Below, in pieces: positions 59,801 through 63,514 of a stretch of DNA of 64,000 nucleotides. The notes below the pieces were generated by a model. It was not told the origin of the DNA, did no database searches, and worked only from the letters and a program-made list of their open reading frames with translations. The stretch is from positions 845,610 to 909,609 of the forward strand of contig MNCI01018082.1 of NCBI GenBank assembly GCA_015680685.1, given 5' to 3'. The DNA is from Gnetum montanum. Its lineage: Eukaryota > Streptophyta > Gnetopsida > Gnetales > Gnetaceae. The translations under genes were made by a program, and so were the position numbers. Within the stretch, counting starts at the first letter, position 1. Each line of letters starts with the position of its first letter.

Positions 59801-60453
59801 TCAACCTGTAAGACAAAGGTGTATCAATAAGTGCCTCACCTTTAAAAATGTAAAAACAACTGTTTTTAGAATTAGTTCATGATTTCATATAAACGTGCAG
59901 TACTTGCCTCCGGTGAAGCATGTCGAACAGACCATTGCATGTATTCAGCAAAGCACTGCGCACTGAACTCTCTGCAAATGGTACAGTTTCAAGCCAACAA
60001 AACACACTATAAAAAAAATACTGACAAATAATAGGTAACCTATCATAGCATTCAATATCTACACATGAAACTGAGTTGCATTTTCCAATCAACAGATGAC
60101 TTATTTTCGGGGAGGAGAAAAAAAAAAAAGAAAACATGCAAATAATGATAAAAGTGAAACCTCAATGAACCGTTTTCAGGATCAACAACGCCTTCAAGTA
60201 TTGCATCAAGCAATGCCATAGAATCCGGATTTTCTTTCTGAGTATTGCTGGTAAACCAATGGATTAGCTGCTTCACAAACAAACTAAAGAGTTGCCGGGT
60301 AACCTATTTCACAAATTGATTATAGAATGTATTAATAGACAGTTAAATTTAAAATTCTGATAGCGAACAACTGGACAAACATACCAACTCCACATCAGTT
60401 GCCAAACGAAGAATTGCTGGGAATAGATGCTGATATATTTTTTCATAGTGAAC
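11069..60453 (-). CDS. DNA-PKcs: DNA-dependent protein kinase catalytic subunit, C-terminal three quarters (12 exons)
   Basis: DNA-PKcs is a nuclear PI3K-related kinase. With the Ku70/80 heterodimer it holds broken DNA ends and drives non-homologous end joining by phosphorylating itself and partners at SQ/TQ sites. Twelve exons join without a stop into 3130 codons, and splice phases agree at every junction. They run 60453-60385, 60303-60161, 59971-59908, 59805-59589, 58412-58200, 25670-21622, 21514-20989, 20872-20231, 20145-19632, 16508-16262, 15024-14869 and 13621-11069. Order and content match human DNA-PKcs from about residue 930 to the end: HEAT repeats, NUC194, SQ/TQ linker, FAT, kinase, FATC. 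FATC ends [12 protein letters not shown], almost the human ending. No disabling change is seen, so the gene is probably functional. Exons for roughly the first 930 residues lie past 64000. ATM, ATR and TOR are excluded by the NUC194 region and the FATC ending. Confidence 0.93.
13622..14868 (-). other. Intron of DNA-PKcs, no further feature
   Basis: 1247 nt. No coding or transposon domain was recognised on either strand. Confidence 0.7.
14869..15024 (-). CDS. DNA-PKcs: DNA-PKcs exon: FAT domain, 156 nt
   Basis: 52 codons, phase 0 at both ends, starting [14 protein letters not shown] and ending ARKMLQQ. Acceptor AACTTCACAG, donor GTTGGT. Conservation with human is modest, but open frame, phase and position between two secure exons support it. 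Confidence 0.82.
15025..16261 (-). other. Intron of DNA-PKcs, no further feature
   Basis: 1237 nt, AT rich. Nothing recognisable was seen in it. Confidence 0.7.
16262..16508 (-). CDS. DNA-PKcs: DNA-PKcs exon: FAT domain, 247 nt
   Basis: One base completes the split Ser codon, then 82 codons read [20 protein letters not shown] and [20 protein letters not shown]. Human has [20 protein letters not shown] followed by DDIITNRCFFLSKIEEKL. Acceptor TTTTGCAG, donor GTATGT, phase 0 at the 3' end. The long acidic insert present in human just after this block is absent here. Confidence 0.9.
16509..17640 (-). other. Intron sequence with a weak LTR-like segment
   Basis: Around 16880-17280 (plus strand) a TATA-like CTATTTAAGGG is followed by an AATAAATTG polyadenylation-like stretch and a TA/TG microsatellite, the arrangement of a copia-type LTR. 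No matching termini, target-site duplication or internal region was found, so it remains unassigned. Confidence 0.3.
17650..19300 (+). mobile_element. Old LINE relic (reverse transcriptase) in a DNA-PKcs intron
   Basis: Plus-strand pieces show ordered reverse transcriptase motifs: [22 protein letters not shown] followed by [36 protein letters not shown], a decayed LANDVALVS in place of YADD, and a following VNITKLMIF. Stops and frameshifts are numerous. It is more diverged than, and seems unrelated in detail to, the LINE family in the giant intron. It lies antisense to the host gene. Confidence 0.65.
19632..20145 (-). CDS. DNA-PKcs: DNA-PKcs exon: FAT domain, 514 nt
   Basis: It encodes FAT helices including [31 protein letters not shown] and [20 protein letters not shown], each paralleled in human (e.g. 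KIWSEPFYQETYLPYMIRS). Acceptor GTTGCAG; donor GAGAG|GTGTGT leaves two bases, completed to AGC (Ser) by the next exon. The intron between this and the upstream exon is only 85 nt. Confidence 0.9.
20231..20872 (-). CDS. DNA-PKcs: DNA-PKcs exon: start of FAT domain, 642 nt
   Basis: The product opens [20 protein letters not shown], the plant version of human [20 protein letters not shown], followed by helical FAT repeats. [17 protein letters not shown] matches human WVELAKLYRSIGEYDV. Acceptor is CAATCTTCAG. Two donors six bases apart both preserve frame: ends at 20237 (GTTCAG) or 20231 (GTTAAC). They add or omit two residues (Gly-Ser). The choice cannot be settled by eye. Confidence 0.9.
20989..21514 (-). 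CDS. DNA-PKcs: DNA-PKcs exon: SQ/TQ cluster (ABCDE-like) linker, 526 nt
   Basis: It encodes 175 codons. The start [15 protein letters not shown] aligns with human PLSECEFQEYTIDS and leads into the vertebrate Thr2609 (ABCDE) region. The plant exon has seven S/T-Q dipeptides at exon residues 45 (TQ), 57, 85, 97, 109, 139 and 154 (all SQ), within 111 residues, in a Ser/Thr/Arg-rich, probably disordered context. It ends QMMRRYRT, matching human before the GDLPDI block. The acceptor is TTTGCATGCAG and the donor GTATAC. Confidence 0.92.
21622..25670 (-). CDS. DNA-PKcs: DNA-PKcs giant exon: HEAT cradle and NUC194 region, 4049 nt
   Basis: One exon of 1349 full codons covers what human DNA-PKcs encodes in dozens of exons (about residues 1220-2570). 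The NUC194 region is recognisable at about 22600-23000 ([30 protein letters not shown]). The block [13 protein letters not shown] at about 22310-22345 is almost identical to the human one. Around 23225-23245 the product reads [10 protein letters not shown], aligning with the human segment that holds the Ser2056 autophosphorylation site. An acidic, Glu/Asp-rich loop follows (about 23030-23160). The acceptor is TTTTGCAG; the donor AAG|GTTAGA gives phase 0. No stop or frameshift is present. Confidence 0.92.
25671..27340. other. Intron segment with an LTR-like promoter patch
   Basis: No coding domain is recognised. The section at about 26440-27180 is less AT rich and has a clear TATA box in minus orientation, so it may be a degenerate LTR on the minus strand. 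Termini could not be paired. Confidence 0.4.
27045..27054 (-). promoter_or_regulatory. TATA-box-like site in a possible LTR
   Basis: The minus strand reads CTATAAATAG. Context suggests a transposon promoter rather than a host one; there is no gene model downstream of it. Confidence 0.3.
27785..28460 (+). pseudogene. LINE A ORF2 endonuclease domain
   Basis: The APE-type endonuclease starts [11 protein letters not shown], with LQETK at about 27887 and a decayed DFN (EDFN for GDFN) near 28155. The distal block [20 protein letters not shown] ends VWVS. The ATG overlaps the ORF1 stop as ATGA. Internal stops break the frame. The enzyme nicks target DNA for target-primed reverse transcription. Confidence 0.8.
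28980..30340 (+). pseudogene. LINE A reverse transcriptase
   Basis: Motifs in order: [53 protein letters not shown] near 29634, YADD at 29763-29774, and the thumb-side block [18 protein letters not shown] after the poly-C run. Several stops and frameshifts are present. Confidence 0.8.
30091..30123 (+). repeat. Poly-C tract in LINE A
   Basis: 33 consecutive C, preceded by ACCCCACCA. It lies where LINE D has a short Pro-His-Pro stretch and where LINE B has an even longer C run and a sequence gap. Confidence 0.95.
30890..31520 (+). pseudogene. LINE A ORF2 extension downstream of zf-RVT
   Basis: The clearest part is the block at about 31260-31420: [20 protein letters not shown], then [15 protein letters not shown]. 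It is shared with LINEs B, C, D, E and H and is not a domain I can name. Confidence 0.6.
31700..32313 (+). pseudogene. LINE A coiled coil and J-domain-like module
   Basis: Residues after about 31720 are dominated by Glu, Gln, Leu and Arg ([35 protein letters not shown]), a coiled-coil pattern with stops. After a one-base frameshift comes [20 protein letters not shown], then [11 protein letters not shown] with the HPD motif changed to HPN (32190-32198). KQERFKK and, after a second frameshift, [19 protein letters not shown] follow as helix III and IV of a J-domain. The distance from the Cys of CPY to the His of the HPD site is 84 nt, the same as in B, C and D. Confidence 0.7.
32597..33360. other. 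Intron segment between LINE A and the copia element
   Basis: AT-rich sequence; an 80-codon open stretch at 32872-33114 has no recognisable domain and I do not treat it as a gene. Confidence 0.5.
33361..33614 (+). repeat. Copia 5' LTR
   Basis: Begins TGTGGAAATC and ends AATAACTACA. A TATA box (TATAAAAAG) lies at 33539-33547. Confidence 0.9.
33615..33627 (+). other. Copia primer-binding site (initiator tRNA-Met)
   Basis: TGGTATCAAAGCA directly after the LTR, one or two changes from the usual TGGTATCAGAGC. Confidence 0.85.
33873..34900 (+). pseudogene. Copia gag region
   Basis: The likely start is [17 protein letters not shown]. The conserved [17 protein letters not shown] follows, then DYLTG and a WQQLDLFE block, typical of copia gag. 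Stops occur at 34209 and about 34268. The zinc-knuckle zone is not clear. Confidence 0.75.
34977..35330 (+). pseudogene. Copia aspartic protease
   Basis: The frame reads [13 protein letters not shown]: the DSGA active site has Gly changed to Arg. Then come [30 protein letters not shown] and the GLYIF end, the usual copia protease-to-integrase lead-in. Confidence 0.8.
35420..36240 (+). pseudogene. Copia integrase
   Basis: HHCC remnants lie around 35420-35515 ([14 protein letters not shown]). The catalytic core begins at VHSDVWGP (about 35582) and contains FVDDHTRH and [20 protein letters not shown]. The C-terminal [12 protein letters not shown] and [17 protein letters not shown] blocks end it. 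Frameshifts and stops are present. Confidence 0.8.
36700..37780 (+). pseudogene. Copia reverse transcriptase
   Basis: [20 protein letters not shown], the [20 protein letters not shown] block, [20 protein letters not shown] and SLYGLKQS are in order. The catalytic YVDD is at 37289-37300. Stops at 36983-36985, near 37016 and at 37079 inactivate it. Confidence 0.9.
37781..38239 (+). pseudogene. Copia RNase H and polyprotein end
   Basis: SGYTFV-like sequence, then [16 protein letters not shown] and WLKRLLHEL, followed by [16 protein letters not shown] sequence and the [11 protein letters not shown] end block. The stop TGA is at 38237-38239. Confidence 0.8.
38238..38246 (+). other. Copia polypurine tract
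   Basis: GAGGGGGAG lies immediately before the 3' LTR and overlaps the polyprotein stop. Confidence 0.8.
38247..38517 (+). repeat. Copia 3' LTR
   Basis: Starts TTTGGAAATC (TG changed to TT) and ends AACTACA. It has a 17-nt insertion relative to the 5' LTR near its start. Confidence 0.9.
38518..39100. other. Intron segment, nothing recognised
   Basis: AT-rich sequence with a short duplicated AACTGCAGAA/AACTGCAATG patch near 38880-38930. No gene or transposon domain is seen. Confidence 0.5.
39100..40257 (+). mobile_element. RTE-type LINE relic, reverse transcriptase fragment
   Basis: Blocks in more than one frame read [20 protein letters not shown], then [26 protein letters not shown], and after a frameshift [20 protein letters not shown] followed by ENQFG-like sequence and RRTTIEA. 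The [16 protein letters not shown] form is that of RTE-clade LINEs, unlike the L1-type LINEs nearby. The fragment stops before the catalytic YADD where LINE B begins. Confidence 0.7.
40179..40263 (+). repeat. 26-bp tandem repeat at the RTE/LINE B junction
   Basis: The unit ACAACTATTGAAGCTAGCTT plus CTTGCT occurs at 40179-40204 and 40205-40230. Partial copies run to 40263. Confidence 0.75.
40708..40950 (+). pseudogene. LINE B ORF2 endonuclease N-terminus (truncated by deletion)
   Basis: Starts [20 protein letters not shown], with the ETK of the QETK motif after a TAG in place of a Gln codon. The ATG overlaps the ORF1 stop (ATGA). About 1 kb that follows in sister copies is missing. Confidence 0.75.
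40960..42640 (+). pseudogene. LINE B reverse transcriptase
   Basis: [19 protein letters not shown], then the EINCS block, [37 protein letters not shown] and EHYIDDMML (YADD changed to YIDD, 41644-41655), then [19 protein letters not shown]. The thumb-side block [20 protein letters not shown] resumes after the gap. Several TAG stops are present. Confidence 0.8.
42022..42487. other. Sequence gap bounded by poly-C
   Basis: 42 C (42022-42063), then 386 undetermined bases (42064-42449), GGTGACCCT, then 29 C (42459-42487). The true length and content are unknown. Proline- or glycine-repeat reading frames across it are artefacts. Confidence 0.98.
42830..43070 (+). pseudogene. LINE B zf-RVT domain
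   Basis: [20 protein letters not shown] then [16 protein letters not shown] and a CH-rich end: the zinc-binding reverse transcriptase tail seen in plant L1-like ORF2 proteins. Confidence 0.8.
43200..43790 (+). pseudogene. LINE B ORF2 extension
   Basis: Reads [59 protein letters not shown] and, after frameshifts, [11 protein letters not shown] and [20 protein letters not shown]. The same order is found in D, E and H and partly in A and C. It matches no domain I recognise. Confidence 0.65.
43877..44584 (+). pseudogene. LINE B coiled coil and J-domain-like module
   Basis: One frame runs to a TGA at 44582-44584 with TAG stops only. Glu/Gln/Arg/Ala-rich helix-forming sequence ([40 protein letters not shown]) precedes [10 protein letters not shown]. 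The J-like module starts [11 protein letters not shown], passes [20 protein letters not shown] with an intact HPD (44450-44458), and ends [18 protein letters not shown] is the loop by which Hsp40 proteins stimulate Hsp70 ATPase. Confidence 0.72.
44841..44892 (+). repeat. Poly-C tract in the LINE B 3' region
   Basis: 51 C and one undetermined base, flanked on both sides by diverged copies of a TCTATGTTGGGT sequence (about 44808 and 44896). Confidence 0.9.
45292..46790. mobile_element. LINE H, rearranged member of the J-domain LINE family
   Basis: The minus strand carries zf-RVT (46680-46560: [27 protein letters not shown]), then the extension ([20 protein letters not shown] at about 46240-46180; [19 protein letters not shown] and [14 protein letters not shown] at about 45950-45830) and a Gln/Glu-rich stretch (45498-45292). 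The plus strand from about 46725 to 46790 instead carries the family 3' tail, TTTCATCCCGAACATTCTCT then poly(A). A body on one strand joined to a tail on the other is the pattern left by 5' inversion (twin priming). The left edge is not resolved. Confidence 0.62.
46791..47445. other. Intron segment, nothing recognised
   Basis: AT-rich sequence without recognisable gene or transposon domain. Confidence 0.5.
47446..47690 (+). repeat. Three imperfect tandem units of about 84 bp
   Basis: Units begin ATAATTATTTA or ATAATTATATA at 47446, 47530 and 47613. Each carries a CATGACAAAGTCCA-like core, and the first two an AAAAAGTTCA block. Confidence 0.7.
47857..47866 (+). repeat. Left target-site duplication of LINE D
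   Basis: TCATAAATAG here and again at 58149-58158, directly after the LINE D poly(A). It defines 47867-58148 as one insertion. Confidence 0.8.
48112..48648 (+). repeat. 275-bp tandem duplication inside LINE D ORF1
   Basis: Sequence starting ATAGGGGTATT at 48112 recurs at 48387. Each unit encodes [20 protein letters not shown] followed by VTTW, so the N-terminal part of the DUF4283 domain is present twice. Confidence 0.85.
48190..49590 (+). pseudogene. LINE D ORF1 (DUF4283 and zinc knuckle)
   Basis: The DUF4283 N-terminal pattern is duplicated (48190-48345 and 48483-48640). A CCHC zinc knuckle, [14 protein letters not shown], is at 49039-49080 after a Ser/Arg-rich stretch, followed by a Pro/Lys-rich tail. 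The C-terminus reads [18 protein letters not shown] and stops at TGA 49588-49590, overlapping the ORF2 ATG. Frameshifts separate these parts. ORF1 proteins of plant LINEs bind element RNA. Confidence 0.7.
48701..48754 (+). repeat. 27-bp tandem duplication in LINE D ORF1
   Basis: GAGGGTGCATAGGAATGCTG at 48701 is repeated with one G/A change at 48728. Confidence 0.8.
49587..50716 (+). pseudogene. LINE D ORF2 endonuclease
   Basis: Starts [20 protein letters not shown], with FLQETKLQ, a decayed VNDFNQRL for GDFNQRL, MSRIN and VWVSSNI, and the SDH motif near 50226. A linker with [19 protein letters not shown] follows, then DGTTTV where the LTR insertion begins. Frameshifts and stops occur. Confidence 0.8.
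51074..51087 (+). repeat. Target-site duplication of LINE C, 3' side
   Basis: AAAATAGGTATGTT here and at 52510-52523, a perfect 14-bp match on both sides of LINE C. It merges with the poly(T) of the tail. Confidence 0.9.
51088..51448 (-). other. LINE C 3' untranslated region, G/C-run rich
   Basis: Contains several runs of G or C, including 13 G at 51379-51391. No coding function is assigned. Confidence 0.7.
51449..52429 (-). pseudogene. LINE C ORF2 C-terminus: extension, coiled coil, J-domain-like module
   Basis: Open from before 52429 to a TAG at 51596-51598. The extension reads [20 protein letters not shown] and VNLPRFF. A Gly/Pro-rich spacer follows, then about 125 residues of coiled coil from [20 protein letters not shown] to [17 protein letters not shown]. 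The J-like module is [20 protein letters not shown], then after the [18 protein letters not shown] with intact HPD (51572-51580), [10 protein letters not shown], a second TAG (51512-51514) and [15 protein letters not shown]. Both TAGs probably replaced CAG. This is the best-preserved J-like copy. Confidence 0.78.
52510..52523 (+). repeat. Target-site duplication of LINE C, 5' side
   Basis: AAAATAGGTATGTT, matching 51074-51087 exactly. Confidence 0.9.
53079..53102 (+). repeat. GA microsatellite
   Basis: About twelve uninterrupted GA units inside the LTR insertion. Confidence 0.9.
53881..53954. other. Sequence gap of 74 undetermined bases
   Basis: A run of n inside the LTR insertion. Confidence 0.99.
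54311..55715 (+). pseudogene. LINE D reverse transcriptase
   Basis: [88 protein letters not shown] and ADADDTMLL (YADD changed to DADD, 55154-55165). LGMPIYDW and [20 protein letters not shown] follow. Its first motif continues directly from where the endonuclease linker was cut by the LTR, supporting one original element. Confidence 0.82.
55940..56110 (+). pseudogene. LINE D zf-RVT domain
   Basis: [20 protein letters not shown], then [19 protein letters not shown]; the first Cys of the CPLC pair is Tyr here. Confidence 0.75.
56270..56900 (+). pseudogene. LINE D ORF2 extension
   Basis: [45 protein letters not shown], then [20 protein letters not shown] and [20 protein letters not shown] in a shifted frame. 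Parallel to B, C, E and H. Confidence 0.65.
57060..57685 (+). pseudogene. LINE D coiled coil and J-domain-like module
   Basis: A coiled-coil frame with nine stops (five TAG) contains [20 protein letters not shown] and AILIDELHV, then EQMQQQ and DKAHEIS. The J-like part reads [19 protein letters not shown], a TAG where C and A have Trp, then [13 protein letters not shown] with HPD changed to DPD (57563-57571), FAFKEFQ and [18 protein letters not shown]. Spacing to the HPD site is 84 nt, as in A, B and C. Confidence 0.68.
57674..57827 (+). repeat. Perfect 77-bp tandem duplication in the LINE D 3' region
   Basis: CAAGTGATCCACTGTCAAGA starts at 57674 and again at 57751. The two 77-bp units are identical, so the duplication is recent relative to the rest of the element. 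It overlaps the last codons of the J-like module. Confidence 0.95.
58149..58158 (+). repeat. Right target-site duplication of LINE D
   Basis: TCATAAATAG after the poly(A), matching 47857-47866. Confidence 0.8.
58200..58412 (-). CDS. DNA-PKcs: DNA-PKcs exon (HEAT region), 213 nt
   Basis: The acceptor TTGTTTCAG precedes GCACTG. It encodes 70 complete codons, [19 protein letters not shown]...[11 protein letters not shown]. Human has DAIDHLCRIIEKK, a basic loop, LLDLVKWLL and LFYKFVPLLPG in the same order. The donor GTAATT leaves a G, completed to GAT by the next exon 32.5 kb away. Its 3' splice environment abuts the end of LINE D (58148), so about 50 nt separate the donor from transposon DNA. 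Confidence 0.88.
58413..59588 (-). other. Intron of DNA-PKcs with the microexon candidate
   Basis: 1176 nt. Apart from the 27-nt candidate exon at 58807-58781, nothing was recognised. Confidence 0.6.
58781..58807 (-). other. Candidate 27-nt cassette microexon in DNA-PKcs
   Basis: A 27-nt stretch sits between a strong acceptor (TTTTATTTCAG) and a strong donor (GTAAGA) in minus orientation, inside the intron between exons 59805-59589 and 58412-58200. Its length is a multiple of three. In the phase left by the upstream exon it reads D-I-G-N-H-R-I-Y-D without a stop and returns the same phase. Without it the flanking exons align to human with no gap, so if used it would be an alternative insert. 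It may also be chance. Confidence 0.35.
59589..59805 (-). CDS. DNA-PKcs: DNA-PKcs exon (HEAT region), 217 nt
   Basis: The acceptor TCTTACAG precedes GTTGAT; the donor is GTATTG. It encodes VDNFLN, then [20 protein letters not shown] and the acidic RENES block, aligning with human LLKRLY...HPNAFKRLGA and REEES. It ends with one base, a G. Confidence 0.9.
59908..59971 (-). CDS. DNA-PKcs: DNA-PKcs exon with GC donor, 64 nt
   Basis: It begins with one base closing an Arg codon, then 21 codons [12 protein letters not shown]...RHASPE. The acceptor is TTTGCAG. The only donor that keeps frame is GAG|GCAAGT, the standard GC-type 5' splice site. The nearest GT, four bases on, would put a stop immediately into the next exon. 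Human DNA-PKcs has a similar block ending in TP before the LFKRLY segment. Confidence 0.82.
60161..60303 (-). CDS. DNA-PKcs: DNA-PKcs exon (HEAT region), 143 nt
   Basis: It encodes VTRQLF, then [10 protein letters not shown] and [13 protein letters not shown], nearly superimposable on the human QLIHWFTNN / ALLEAILDGIVDP block. The acceptor is GAAATAG and the donor is GTTTCA, a weak but frame-compatible site. It ends with two bases (AG) of an Arg codon completed in the next exon. The intron to the previous exon is 81 nt. Confidence 0.9.
60385..60453 (-). CDS. DNA-PKcs: DNA-PKcs exon (HEAT region), 69 nt
   Basis: The acceptor TTTCCAG precedes GTTCAC and the donor is GTATGT. It encodes 23 codons beginning [18 protein letters not shown], close to the human segment around residue 930-950. 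Phase 0 at both ends. This is the most upstream exon I can identify; the intron beyond it holds LINE E. Confidence 0.9.
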
Positions 60454-60779
60454 CTGGAAATAAACATACTTATTAAGAAATAATACATGTATTGCTATAT
60501 TTTAATGAAGAAATTATAACCTGCACAAACTAATTATTGTAAATGCATATTCCATTAAAAATTCTTGCATGCACTACAAAAGAAATTTGTGTAGAAAAGA
60601 CCATAGTAATATTCACTTCTCAAGGAGACTAATGATGGCTCTAAAGCCTGCCCTGAAGCAAGGAAGCTTGGTAGGCCAAGTTTACAGGATCTGTGTATCA
60701 AGAAAACAAAGCAGAAGCTCGATTTAGGTATTCAGGATACCCTCAAGGGGATCTACAAAAAACAGTCTACCAATAGACC

Positions 60780-61444
60780 ATGAAGATCATTTCCTGGAAT
60801 TGCAAAGGGTAGGGTACCCTCTATAAAAGAAATACCATGAGGGATTTAGTTAGGCAGGGAGTCTGTAAGATTGTTTGTCTTGAAGAGACCAAACTTCAAG
60901 CACTTCAGAGTTTTGTGGTGGCCAGGGTGGACCACCCTTTTTGTCCCGATGGAGTTTCTATGCAACTCAAACTGGAGTATCACCACCTATCTTCCAACTT
61001 AGCGCATCTGGCTCACAAATTTCTATGACACTCAATGCTGGACCAATTGTCTCCATGGGCTATTTCAAATTACTGCAAAACTTTCTGACCATAATGGATG
61101 GATCTTGATTGGCGATTTTAATCAAAGACTATGACTGGGAGAAGCTTGGAGGGGAATGCAAAGAGCCATTGGGAAGCCAAGAATTCTTAAAATTTCTTCA
61201 TGATTTTGGTCTAGTCAACTTAGAAATACAAGGGTGCCAATTTACATGGAGCAACAAGAGGCAAAAATCAAACCAGGTCATGTCTAGGATCGACCAGGTT
61301 TGGGTTAGCTCAGCTCTAGTTTTTAGGAAACGCATTTCTATTACAGCCCATAAGCAGAGGGACTCTGATCACAGGATGTTGTTATGCTCTTTTCAAGACA
61401 TGTTTAGTACTGCTCCCTTACAATTCCATTTTGAGAAAACCTGA
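60780..61444 (+). pseudogene. LINE E ORF2 endonuclease
   Basis: Begins MKIISWNCKG then a TAG and GTLYKRNTM. LEETKLQA follows, GDFN is intact at 61111-61122, and NLEIQGCQFTWSNKRQKSNQ, MSRIDQVWVSS and SDH end the domain. A frameshift separates the halves. The ORF2 ATG overlaps the ORF1 TGA (60781-60783). Confidence 0.8.
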
Positions 61445-61682
61445 TTAAGGAAAGGGTGGCTGTGGAAGCTAGTAGAAAGTATATGGCCCACTTATCCCAA
61501 TCACAAGGACCCACTGGACTTTCTAAAATGCAGCCAGAAATTGCTTAAGCAGGATAAATACTCTTTTAAAGTTCTTACGGAAGAACTATAGGAGCGGCTG
61601 GAAAGAGGTGAAGCTTTGCAAGAAGAGGAACATGACATTGGCAAAGCTCCAACAACTAACGATGGAGGAGAAGGCCTACTGG

Positions 61683-61712
61683 AAGGAAATATCAAGTGCT
61701 AAGGAAATATCA
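61683..61712 (+). repeat. 15-bp duplication in LINE E
   Basis: AAGGAAATATCAAGT occurs twice close together near the left end of the reverse transcriptase deletion. Confidence 0.6.
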
Positions 61713-63009
61713 AGTACAAACCAAACTTGAACATTGGACATCCAAATTCGTAACTAGTAAAGGAAAAATCCTACTCACTTCTTCAGTCCTCTCTACTTGG
61801 CTAGGTACATTGCTTCAGTTGCCTCCCCACCTAAGCAGGTTATCAACAGGTTAACCAAATTATCTGACATTTCATCTGATCAGGAAGAAAAGAAAGCACC
61901 AGACTGCATTTGGCCTGCTGTGAGAAAGTTGCTAAGCCAAAATTCGTTAGGGCCTTGGGGCGTTAAGTTTCAAAGATTCAATCATGCTTGGTCATCATAG
62001 TCTCATCAAAAGGATTTCTATCGATGACCCCGATGAAGCACCATGGATTTCCATAATAAGAGAGAAGTGCAAACCATGGGTCTAGCAATGATTCTAGTCT
62101 CTAGCGCAACATCTAATTGCAGTTCTATATCTAAGTCAACTAGTTCATGAACCAAATGCAAGCCCAAAGGACATCATGTAAAAAAAATACGTATCCATTC
62201 CTAGGTGGCAAAAGATTTGGAAAAGGAGATTGCTAAAGAAAGTGAAGATGTTTATTTGGCTACTCTTTCAAAAAGCACTCCTAGTTCATAATTTTCTCCA
62301 CGAGCATGGCCTCCATATTAGTACAACATATCCTGTCTATCATCAACATTGCAAGACCCAACTACATTTCACATCACTTTGCCCCTTGGTTGTGCACATC
62401 TAGCAGGCCTCTAGTGTTGGCTCTTCTCATCCACTCCATGGGGATTCACCCACAAGTGCCATTCTTTACCTTTTGTGGAAAGCAAGGAACAAATATATCT
62501 TTAGGACTGTCCCCATTCCCTCACCATCACATATTGCAACTCGTGTTTATTTGCCTCTGGAGAGAGACCAGCATTGCAATGGGCATGATACCGACATTCA
62601 ACTTGGATTGTGTGGTCTTCCAGTAAAACCATGCTCTATAGGAGATGGTTGGGCATGTTGGCTAGGTGGAGCTCCTTCCCCACTTGACTAGGGATCCTAA
62701 CCTAGAGGATGATGGGATTTTCAGACATTGAAGACAAGATTGCACACGCTTCAAAGGTGTTTAAATTACCCTCACTAAGGAGGCAATTGCTACTTACTTG
62801 GTGCTCCCAAGTGACAATGAAATTGTGCTTGCCACAGGAAAGGGGGCTACAAGATGCAAAGGGTTTCACTATCAAGCTTGTCCCCAAAACCTCTAGTGAG
62901 AAAGTTCCCAAGTTGGCGCTACTAGCCATCTCCTAGGAGACAATCGAGCTAGTTGATAAATTCTTTGTCCAATCTAAAAAAGTCTAGAAGCTCTACGGAG
63001 CCCACTTTG

Positions 63010-63514
63010 TGTTACATCCCATCTAGAGATAGTAGGTATGGTCATACGCTTATGATTTAGACATTACATATGGAGTTCCAGTGGGTTGTCGGGGATGAGT
63101 TAATTACAGGTGAAAGGCGCAAGAGCCTAGATGAGCACGGAGAGGATGAGTAGAGGGGAGAGGATGAGTAGATGGGGGGAAATCTTTAGTGCTTGGTTAA
63201 TGTATATTTTCATGTATAGTAGTATGGACTAGATATCATTGTATGAAACTCTCTATGCTCTTATCTATATGATGATAATGTTATGTGTTTTTTGTATTTT
63301 AGCAGAGCATTGTATAGTTTGCTTTATGTAGAGACATGCCTTTTATAAAGTGAAATCTATGTTTCGTTTTTGGTGTGGTAGGAAATTTCTGTACCAATTG
63401 ACCTTTCTTAATATCATGTATTCTACACATTATTGGTTTTTAGTTATCATGCTTCCGTTCTAAGATTACTTGATCCTAGGCATCACCCTGCCCAAGTTAG
63501 GGCGAGGTGTTACA
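63010..63514 (+). repeat. Solo LTR (505 bp) inserted in LINE E
   Basis: Begins TGTTACATCCC and ends GAGGTGTTACA, flanked by the perfect 5-bp duplication CTTTG (63005-63009 and 63515-63519). Skipping it restores the extension frame across the junction (GAHF joined to AFLQC), which proves the insertion. The termini fit plant Ty3/gypsy LTRs; family assignment is inference. Confidence 0.88.

Noticed and set aside
59903-59904. GT donor four bases downstream of the GC donor
   Set aside because: Using it shifts phase and gives an immediate stop in the next exon.
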